Source of the DNA: Nematostella vectensis
Taxonomy: Eukaryota; Cnidaria; Anthozoa; Actiniaria; Edwardsiidae
Length of the DNA stretch: 64,000 nucleotides
Assembly: GCF_932526225.1 (NCBI RefSeq)
Contig: NC_064035.1
Location: 17,349,969-17,413,968, forward strand
Direction of reading: 5' to 3'
Below the pieces are notes generated by a model. The model was not told the DNA's origin and did not search any database. It saw nothing but the letters and a program-made list of their open reading frames with translations. Below are positions 50,401-57,356 of the stretch, one piece after another. Made by a program: the position numbers and the translations under genes. How positions within the stretch are numbered: position 1 is the first letter of the stretch; every line of letters starts with the position of its first letter.

Positions 50401-53400
50401 TTTTTATTACTAATAGAAAATATGCAAAATGTCTATTTTCTAGAGAAGGATTTTCTGGAGCGGTAAAAGATTTGGTGCTCTACGCTGAAAAAGAGGTCGC
50501 CTTGTAATTATGACATAAACGATTCGATTGATTTTTCATATAGCTGATTGACTGCCAATTATTTGCATTAGGACTCGGTGGTCAACCAGATCAAAAGCCT
50601 TGCGGTAGTTAATGAGCGCAAAAATCAGCAACCGTTTTCACTCGAATAAGCGCCCCCTTGAACCAAAACTATTAATGAGCACCTCCCCAGAATAAGCGCC
50701 CCGTCTGAGAGTCGAGAAAATCTAATAAGTGCCGGAGCTCTTACTGTACAAACGGTATGTTGTTGTTATCTCTAAAACCAGCTTGATGCTTGAACAGCAG
50801 ATTTTAGAGCCCCCGAATGGTCCCCCGAAATTTCGATGTGCTCGGCTAATGCATGCTCGCGCAATTTTTTCTGCCTAAAAATGCTCGGTCTCGCATAAAA
50901 AAACGGTGTGCTCGCAAAAGACCATTCAGGGGCCCGTTGCTTTCTGGCGCTCTCTCATTGGTTAGCGGTCTAACGACCGTCTCGACTGCGAAATGGCTTC
51001 CGTGTCACGCCATACCTGCATTCAGCAAGAACATGAGCTTGATTATCTTCCGTCCTTGCCGTACATTCGATACAGTGTCACCAGTGTAAAGCCCAGTCTT
51101 GTTCTTATGATAAACCTTTGTTGGTTGCATCTGTTTATATAGCTCATGTTGGCCCGCTATGGTGCTGGTAGGTGCAGTCTTCCATACTGACATACAGGAG
51201 AAGCATTCTTTCCCTGTTTCTTCATCATCCCATCTTTGCGTGACAAGTTTCCCCTGCAAACTTGCTGATCTCTCCATAGCACAATCCTTTTTTTATTCCT
51301 GCATTCTTTAATTCCGCTCCGATCTTCTTAGCTGGCACCTCTTCGTTGGCTTGGCTGTTTACCATCGTCGGTTTGGAATGAGACAGGTCCAAACCGAGCT
51401 CAGTCGCATATTCCTTGCACCGACCAATGACCGCAGCCCCTTCTCTTCTGCTCTCGTCTCGCAAATGCAAAGTACATATTACCTGTCAACTCTCCCGCAT
51501 TAGGGGAGAGTCTCAAGATTTTGACTTCTTCTCCCGCGTGGAGCACCAAATCTCCTGTATTTTAGCGACTTTTATCCAGAAAAATTTCTCCAGAAAAATC
51601 CTTCTCTAGAAAATCGACATTTTGCATATTTTCTGTCACTAATAAAAATTAATAATAATCCCCGTGTGAAGCGCCATTTATCGAACACGCATGCGAGATC
51701 TATATTGTGCGCAAGAACTTTCTGAACAGCAAACGTCTGCTGATTGGCTCAATGATAGCAGGGAAGTCATTTAGCATCCTCGGTGACCCAGGGCGTACTG
51801 AGAGTAAACAAGCGTAACGCCAGACGCCGAGGATGGTCATTTAGCTGCTTTAGCTTGCGAGCCCGCTGTGGTGGGTATACCTACCCCTCCCCTCGATATA
51901 AATGAAACCCACCCCTCCCCCAGACAATTATCAAGCCTTTTCAAAGTACAAACAAGCTACTTTAGCTTGCGAGCCCGCTGTGGAGGGTATATCTACCCCT
52001 CCCCTAGAAAAAAATAAACCCCACCATCCCCCAGACAATTATCAAACCTTTTCAAAGTACACACAAGCAAAAGCAAAATACAAACTCGCAAATGCGAAGT
52101 ACAAACTAGCAAAAGCAAAATACAAACTCACGATTGCAAAGTACAAACTCGCAAAAGCAAAATACAAACTCGCAAAAGCAAAATACAAACACGCAAAAGC
52201 AAAACACAAACACGCAAAAGCAAAATACAAACTCGCAAAAGCAAAATACAAACTCGCAAATGCAAAGTACAAACTCGGAAAAGCAAAACACAAACACGCA
52301 AAAGCAAAACACAAACACGCAAAAGCAAAATACAAACTCGCAAAAGCAAAATACAAACTCGCAAATGCAAAGTACAAACTCGGAAAAGCAAAACACAAAC
52401 ACGCAAAAGCAAAATTCAAACTCGCAAATGCAAAGTACAAACTCGGAAAAGCAAAACACAAACACGCAAAAGCAAAATACAAACTCGCAAAAGCAAAATA
52501 CAAACCCGCAAAAGCAGAATACAAACTCGCAAAAGCAAAATACAAACTCGCAAAAGCAAAGTACAAACACGCAAAAGCAAAACACAAACTCGCAAAAGCA
52601 AAGTACAAACTCGCAAAAGCAAAGTACAAACTAGCAAAAGCAAAATACAAACTCGCAAATGCAAAATACAAACTCGCAAAAGCAAAATACAAACTCGCAA
52701 AAGCAAAATACAAACTCGCAAATGCAAAGTACAAACTCGCAAAAGCAAAATACAAACTCGCAAATGCAAAGTACAAACTCGGAAAAGCAAAACACAAACA
52801 CGCAAAAGCAAAATACAAACTCGCAAAAGCAAAGTACAAACTCGCAAAAGCAAAGTACAAACTAGCAAAAGCAAAACACAAACTCGCAAAAGCAAAGTAC
52901 AAACTCGCAAAAGCAAAGTACAAACTAGCAAAAGCAAAATACAAACTCGCAAATGCAAAATACAAACTCGCAAAAGCAAAATACAAACTCGCAAAAGCAA
53001 AATACAAACTCGCAAAAGCAAAATACAAACTCGCAAATGCAAAGTACAAACTCGCAAAAGCAAAATACAAACTCGCAAATGCAAAGTACAAACTCGGAAA
53101 AGCAAAACACAAACACGCAAAAGCAAAATACAAACTCGCAAAAGCAAAATACAAACTCGCAAAAGCAAAGTACAAACTAGCAAAAGCAAAACACAAACTC
53201 GCAAAAGCAAAGTACAAACTCGCAAAAGCAAAGTACAAACTAGCAAAAGCAAAATACAAACTCGCAAATGCAAAATACAAACTCGCAAAAGCAAAATACA
53301 AACTCGCAAAAGCAAAATACAAACTCGCAAATGCAAAGTACAAACTCGCAAATGCAAAATACAAACTCGCAAAAGCAAAATACAAACTCGCAAATGCAAA

Positions 53401-55782
53401 GTACAAACTCGGAAAAGCAAAACACAAACACGCAAAAGCAAAACACAAACACGCAAAAGCAAAATACAAACTCGCAAAAGCAAAATACAAACTCGCAAAT
53501 GCAAAGTACAAACTCGGAAAAGCAAAACACAAACACGCAAAAGCAAAATACAAACTCACAAAAGCAAGATACAAACTCGCAAAAGCAAAATACAAACTCG
53601 CAAGAGCAAAATACAAACTCGCAAAAGCAAAATACAAACTCGCAAAAGCAAAATACAAACTCGCAAAAGCAAAGTACAAACTCGCAAAAGCAAAATACAA
53701 ACTCGCAAGAGCAAAATACAAACTCGCAAGAGCAAAATACAAACTCGCAAAAGCAAAATACAAACACGCAAAAGCAAAATACAAACTCGCAAAAGCAAGA
53801 TACAAACTCGCAAAAGCAAAATACAAACTCGCAAAAGCAAAGTACAAACTCGCAAAAGCAAAATACAAACACGCAAAAGCAAGATACAAACTCGCAAAAG
53901 CAAGATACAAACTCGCAAAAGCAAAATACAAACTCGCAAGAGCAAAATACAAACTCGCAAAAGCAAAATACAAACTCGCAAATGCAAAATACAAACTCGC
54001 AAAAGCAAAATACAAACACGCAAAAGCAAAATACAAACTCGCAAAAGCAAGATACAAACTCGCAGAAGCAAAATACAAACTCGCAAAAGCAAAATACAAA
54101 CTAGCAAAAGCAAAATACAAACTAGCAAAAGCACAATACAAACCCGCAAAAGCAAAATACAAACTCGCAAAAGCAAAATACAAACTCGCAAAAGCAAAAT
54201 ACAAACTCGCAAAAGCAAAATACAAACTAGCAACAGAAAAGTACAAACTCGCAACAGCAAAATACAAACTCGCAAAAGCAAAGAACAAACTCGCAAAAGC
54301 AAAATACAAACTCGCAAATGCAAAATACAAACTCGCAAAAGCAAAATACAAACTCGCAAAAGCAAAATACAAACTTGCAAAAGCAAAATACAAACTCGCA
54401 AAAGCAAAATACAAACTCGCAAAAGCAAAATACAAACTAGCAAAAGCAAAGAACAAACACGCAAAAGCAAAATACAAACTCGCAAAAGCAAAGTACAAAC
54501 TCGCAAAAGCAAAATACAAACTCGCAAAAGCAAAATACAAACTCACAAAAGCAAAATACAAACTCGCAAATGCAAAATACAAACTCGCAAAAGCAAAATA
54601 CAAACTCGCAAAAGCAAAATACAAACTAGCAAATGCAAAATACAAACTAGCAAATGCAAAATACAAACTCGCAAAAGCAAAATACAAACTCGCAAAAGCA
54701 AGATACAAACTCGCAAAAGCAATATCCAAACCCGCAAAAGCAAAATACAAACTCGCAAAAGCAAAATACAAACTCGCAAATGCAAAGTACAAACTCGCAA
54801 AAGCAAAATACAAACTCGCAAAAGCAAAATACAAACTCGCAAAAGCAAAATACAAACTAGCAAATGCAAAATACAAACTAGCAAAAGCAAAATACAAACT
54901 CGCAAAAGCAAATTACAAACAACAAAAGCAAATTACAAACTCGCAAAAGCAATATCCAAACTAGCAAAAGCAACATACAAACTAGCAAAAGCAACATACA
55001 AACTAGCAAAAGCAACATACAAACTCGCAAAAGCAACATACAAACTTGCAAAAGCAACATACAAACTTGCAAAAGCAAAATACAAACTCGCAAATGCAAA
55101 ATACAAACTCGCAAAAGCAAAGTACAAACTCGCAAAAGCAAAGTACAAACTCGCAAAAGCAAAATACAAACTCGCAAAAGCAAAATACAAACTCGCAAAA
55201 GCAAAGTACAAACTCGCAAAAGCAAAATACAAACTCGCAAATGCAAAGTACAAACTAGCAAAAGCAAAATACAAACTCGCAAATGCAAAGTACTAACTAG
55301 CAAAAGCAAAATACAAACTCGCAAAAGCAAAGTACAAACTCGCAAAAGCAAAATACAAACTCGCAAAAGCAAAGTACAAACTCGCAAAAGCAAAATACAA
55401 ACTCGCAAAAGCAAAATACAAACTCGCAAATGCAAAATACAAACTCGCAAAAGCAAAGTACAAACTCGCAAAAGCAAAATACAAACTCGCAAATGCAAAG
55501 TACAAACTCGCAAAAGCAAAATACAAACTCGCAAAAGCAAAATACAAACTCGTGATGTTGATTGCAAAACATGGAAATGCGAAACCGAATAGGGCAGTGG
55601 CCCCGCTGGGCTTCCGTAGTCTTCCCTCACACTACATTTTTTAGGCTTCTTCTCCTTCTAGCCTTCTTCCCTATATCCATTGTCAGTATCTGAAAGTAAA
55701 AATGCCCATGCTTTTACTTCGTATTTCAGAGGACACTATTTATTCCGTGAGCGGTGTTGAAATACAAAAAGAACCAACATAA
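35430..55782 (+). CDS. CDK14: CDK14/15-type PFTAIRE cyclin-dependent kinase
   Basis: Exons: 35430-35517, 35623-35697, 35999-36054, 37240-37425, 40736-40830, 41187-41266, 42004-42098, 42240-42302, 43500-43561, 44295-44356, 44655-44715, 44827-44886, 45125-45218, 45394-45457, 45586-45634, 45752-45800, 46446-46536, 55730-55782. They sum to 1383 nt (460 aa). The N-terminus ([14 protein letters not shown]) resembles the Ser/Arg-rich 14-3-3/cyclin-Y-binding segment of CDK14. The kinase domain shows the Gly loop GEGSYA (154-159), catalytic Lys176, the PFTAIRE helix (187-193), HRD 266-268 (followed by Ile rather than Leu), DFG 286-288 and the [10 protein letters not shown] motif. PFTAIRE, rather than PCTAIRE or PSTAIRE, places it with CDK14/15, which act with cyclin Y, for example in LRP6/Wnt phosphorylation (family knowledge). 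A poly(A) signal AATAAA is at 56138. The last exon encodes only the C-terminal tail and is separated by a 9.2-kb intron filled by a palindromic element. Confidence 0.94.
37600..38430 (+). repeat. 22-bp minisatellite in kinase intron 4
   Basis: About 37 copies of gtggatggtaggggtacattat, with variants (cagtgtg, cattgtg, tagatgg), form the array. On the complementary strand it gives spurious Pro/Thr/His-rich frames. No splice site of the gene lies at its edge. Confidence 0.9.
38560..38775 (-). mobile_element. tRNA-derived SINE candidate
   Basis: On the minus strand, 38769-38700 looks like a tRNA head. A box-A-like tagtgtgttagcg (about 38755-38743) is followed by a perfect box-B-like ggttcaaatcc (about 38717-38707). 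Spacing is that of a tRNA D-arm and T-arm, but the acceptor stem does not pair and no clean cloverleaf forms. The body continues leftwards to about 38560 without coding sequence. A tRNA pseudogene is the alternative. Confidence 0.5.
42342..42863. mobile_element. G-rich-ended inverted-repeat element (tentative)
   Basis: The left end accgag followed by a G-run and agggat (42342-42368) is mirrored by atccctccccctcggt ending near 42863. Inside are another long G-run (about 42797-42813) and no coding frame. No target duplication was found, so this may be a chance pair of G/C-rich tracts. It lies in a kinase intron. Confidence 0.3.
43181..43348. repeat. Hairpin-forming inverted repeat
   Basis: The arm ctacttgtaggctttgatag plus tttttccggcacgaaaac (43181-43218) is repeated inverted at 43311-43348 with one or two mismatches. 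About 92 bp separate the arms. Matching continues weakly outside (aaatgacc / ggtcattt). MITE-like; no coding content. Confidence 0.7.
43715..44165 (-). pseudogene. 3' end of a non-LTR retrotransposon ORF2
   Basis: Translation of the minus strand from about 44164 to 43880 gives the pattern seen at the C-terminus of jockey/CR1-like LINE ORF2 proteins: a Tyr-Asp-Thr-Ser-Ser-x-x-Leu-Leu segment, [26 protein letters not shown], a YNLRD motif, then [14 protein letters not shown]-type residues. A frameshift lies near 43922 and stops follow, so it is dead. It sits antisense in the kinase intron 43562-44294. The LINE subclass is not certain. Confidence 0.72.
45855..46440 (+). repeat. 40-bp tandem array leading into a 3' splice site (kinase)
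   Basis: About 14 copies of a roughly 40-bp unit (tttacatgaccgtaaaaacc then atcgcgcttttgctactgtc) end directly at the acceptor of exon 46446-46536. The last copy reads cgcttttgctgttgtcttcacag. In the upstream copies the bases after the pyrimidine tract are tttacatg, so the AG acceptor is absent. The array therefore duplicates the intron end up to, but not including, a usable AG. Confidence 0.88.
46696..46699 (+). repeat. Left 4-bp target duplication of palindromic element
   Basis: Tctt directly precedes the left terminus (ctacggaagcc). The same tctt follows the right terminus at 55620-55623. Confidence 0.65.
46770..50216 (+). repeat. Left arm: 21-bp tandem repeat array
   Basis: About 160 copies of gcgagtttgtattttgctttt. 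Recurrent variants are gctag, gatag, gcgtg, tactttgc and tgcattt. A block at about 46790-46945 recurs almost exactly at about 47626-47781, an 836-bp higher-order duplication. Because 21 is a multiple of 3 and the unit lacks stops in most frames, long artificial ORFs appear on both strands. Confidence 0.96.
50235..50463 (+). repeat. Inner unique inverted segment, left copy
   Basis: This segment (tcattgagccaatcagcaga, ctcgcatgcg, ataaatggcgcttcacacgg and on to tctagagaaggattttctgg) is matched in inverse orientation at about 51590-51870. It contains the uninterrupted site ctaaatgac (about 50272-50280), where the right copy has a 61-bp insertion. Confidence 0.88.
50545..50632 (-). pseudogene. LINE reverse-transcriptase fragment in palindrome loop
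   Basis: The minus strand from about 50622 encodes [18 protein letters not shown] and then a stop near 50560. This matches the highly conserved (F/L)IDxxKAFDxVDHxxLL motif of non-LTR reverse transcriptases; the usual Asp after Ile is Asn here. Only about 25 residues remain. Confidence 0.68.
51005..51470 (-). pseudogene. Possible LINE C-terminal remnant
   Basis: Two overlapping minus-strand frames (51470-51225, then 51277-51005) together read like one frameshifted protein. They include a [14 protein letters not shown]-like part, then a [34 protein letters not shown]-like part. I recall similar stretches near the C-terminus of reverse-transcriptase polyproteins in cnidarian genomes, from memory only and without a search. 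If so it is displaced relative to the RT fragment at 50.6 kb, implying rearrangement or two insertions. Confidence 0.35.
51590..51870 (-). repeat. Inner unique inverted segment, right copy
   Basis: Inverse copy of about 50235-50463. It differs by scattered substitutions and by the nested insertion at 51775-51835. The two copies are visibly more diverged than the outer termini. Confidence 0.88.
51775..51835. mobile_element. 61-bp nested micro-element with 9-bp TSD
   Basis: The insert begins catcctcgg and ends ccgaggatg, perfect 9-bp inverted termini. It is flanked on both sides by gtcatttag (51766-51774 and 51836-51844). The opposite arm has a single uninterrupted copy of this target (ctaaatgac at about 50272-50280). 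This gives an internal empty-site control for the insertion. The superfamily is unknown. Confidence 0.85.
51846..52064 (+). repeat. ~110-bp direct duplication beside right array
   Basis: Two direct copies each run from gctttagcttgcgagcccgctg through ctacccctcccct and cagacaattatcaa to ttttcaaagtaca. They start at about 51848 and 51958. The left arm has only one partial counterpart (about 50225-50270). Confidence 0.8.
52062..55553 (-). repeat. Right arm: 21-bp tandem repeat array, inverted
   Basis: About 165 copies of the reverse complement of the left-arm unit (aaagcaaaatacaaactcgca). On the plus strand one frame reads as a heptapeptide repeat (KAKYKLA). The variant ctcggaaaagcaaaacac at 52779, 53094 and 53409 recurs every 315 bp, exactly 15 units. 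This shows a higher-order repeat from about 52470 to 53420. Confidence 0.96.
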
Positions 55783-56417
55783 GTTTCACAGGTAAAAAAA
55801 AAAATAAAAAAAAACTGTAGAATTATCTTAAAAGGAGCTATAAAAACCGTCGAAGCTTTGTTTTTGAGTAACTCTCGCTTGATAAAGCTTCGCTATATAT
55901 TGATAATTTTTCTGTTATTGTATATATCTGATATATGATTTTTTTTGTTTCCAGATAATATATAATTAAATCGAAGATCGTTTGGCCTACCCGGACGATA
56001 GAGTTTGTGAAAATTACAGAAAAGTCAGCTTGTCAGATAAGAATGGATGTATTCTAATTTATAGAGGACTTTTGTACATATGCGCGTCATTTTTAGTGAA
56101 TATACCATAAGCTGACTAATACCATAATTTGAGATTTAATAAAACACTTTGTACTGTGTGCATTTTGCATGGCTTGTTTTACAGCTCATAAAGCAGTAAA
56201 TCCTCCTAGCCGTACTCACACCTACAAGCCCTACCCGTCGGTTTGAAACTACCAAACTATAAAAATGCTGATTTCGAGAATGCTTTATTGTGTGTCTTAT
56301 TTATCCCAATCATCTCCCTTCCCCGCCGAACCACCAGATTCTACACATTTCCACAAAATGTCCACACTACTCCCCTACCCCTCAATAGTTCTTGCCTACG
56401 CGCCTGGTTAGAGTATT
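55783..56417. other. Kinase 3' UTR and tail-to-tail gap
   Basis: Contains the 3' UTR and AATAAA (56138) of the kinase gene. About 275 bp then separate it from the end of the minus-strand orphan ORF. No other gene is seen. Confidence 0.6.
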
Positions 56418-57356
56418 TTACTCGTCGAGTTCTATCATGTCTGGCAGGTACCAAACACTGTCACCCGTTGGTCTGTCACGCGCGATCAACCCGCGCGAAA
56501 ACACACTCAAAAGAACGGACAAAAACACTGCGCCTTCTTTGTCAGAAAATTCCTCAATCGGAGGATTCTGGCCTCTAGAGTCCCCCAAGTTTGCCGGTCT
56601 ACTTATCACTTGAAATATTTTGCCTCCTTCTTTGTTCATGGGGATGTTTTGTTTATCCGTGTTTAAATAGGGAAGTGTTTCGAACTGTTTTGTGTGGGTC
56701 GCTTCTGTTTTTCGTGTATTACAGATTATATCTCTTGAACCTGCAGTAAAGCCACCCGTTTTGGCAGGATTTGCGAATGAGTCAGGTGCGTTTTCCTCGT
56801 TTCGTGGCGGTAAAGGCGTGCTCGATAGTAATCGAGGTTGGTTTTGTTGACATGCTTCCAAAAGTGTCCTGTCCCTATTCTCAACATGAACCAAGCAACC
56901 CATATCCTTACTAACAGCGCCCAATTCGTCTGAAACACTCGCCCACTTTCTCACGAGAGAAGGCACATCTCCGCTAAAGTTCCCCAGGAATGTTTCCCAA
57001 TTCCTTAGCGTGGTCTTGAGTAGGTCATCGTTTACCAGCCCTCCTACTGCAGTTGCAACAGTGCTCTTGACCGAGTCCGCTTTATTTTCCACGCTCTGTA
57101 GCAAGCTATCTATCGAAGCGGATGAGTCGTAGCACACGCTGTCTCGGGAATACTGTAGAGCAGCAGGTAGTGGCGGAGTATTTGCAACTCGTACAGTCAG
57201 GCTACGAACAGTGTTCTTCAGATCCTGAACTGTGTTCTCCACGTCGTCAACAATGGCATGAAGCTTGAGGACAACTTTTGAAGTGTATTTAAGCGTCACT
57301 TTAAGATCTCTCATTATAGTTTTGATGTCTCGTATTGTACTTACTATAGCTCCCAT
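56418..57356 (-). CDS. Uncharacterised single-exon 312-aa protein
   Basis: An uninterrupted ORF from ATG at 57356 to TGA at 56418, by far the longest non-repetitive ORF in the window. I do not recognise the family. Residues 1-60 are rich in Ile/Leu/Val at heptad-like spacing (amphipathic helix or coiled coil). Residues 75-165 look helical with several Trp and Leu (NWETFLGNF, VRKWASVSDELGAV). The rest is polar and probably disordered, with mixed Pro, Asn and Thr. It has no signal peptide or membrane span. It could be a lineage-restricted gene, an intronless retrocopy or the last exon of a longer gene; no poly(A) tract or duplication supports a retrocopy. Confidence 0.6.
   Translation of the reverse strand: MGAIVSTIRDIKTIMRDLKVTLKYTSKVVLKLHAIVDDVENTVQDLKNTVRSLTVRVANTPPLPAALQYSRDSVCYDSSASIDSLLQSVENKADSVKSTVATAVGGLVNDDLLKTTLRNWETFLGNFSGDVPSLVRKWASVSDELGAVSKDMGCLVHVENRDRTLLEACQQNQPRLLSSTPLPPRNEENAPDSFANPAKTGGFTAGSRDIICNTRKTEATHTKQFETLPYLNTDKQNIPMNKEGGKIFQVISRPANLGDSRGQNPPIEEFSDKEGAVFLSVLLSVFSRGLIARDRPTGDSVWYLPDMIELDE

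Larger units (their letters stand above)
46700..55619. mobile_element. 8.9-kb Foldback-type palindromic element
   Basis: The left terminus (46700 on: ctacggaagcccagcggggc and about 60 more bases) is the reverse complement of the right terminus (ending 55619) with about one mismatch in 80 bp. Each arm then runs through about 3.5 kb of the same 21-bp tandem repeat in opposite orientation. Matching unique segments follow (about 50235-50463 and 51590-51870), and the loop is about 1.1 kb. TCTT flanks both ends. TIRs built of short tandem repeats are the definition of Foldback-type elements (Drosophila FB, Galileo). No transposase is encoded, so the mobilising family is unknown. It occupies almost the entire last intron of the PFTAIRE kinase gene (46537-55729). 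Confidence 0.85.

Noticed and set aside
51902-54964. 1020-codon plus-strand ORF (and 951- and 863-codon companions in other frames and arm)
   Set aside because: Pure product of a stop-free 21-bp tandem repeat inside an intron; equally long frames occur on both strands, with no codon-level constraint.
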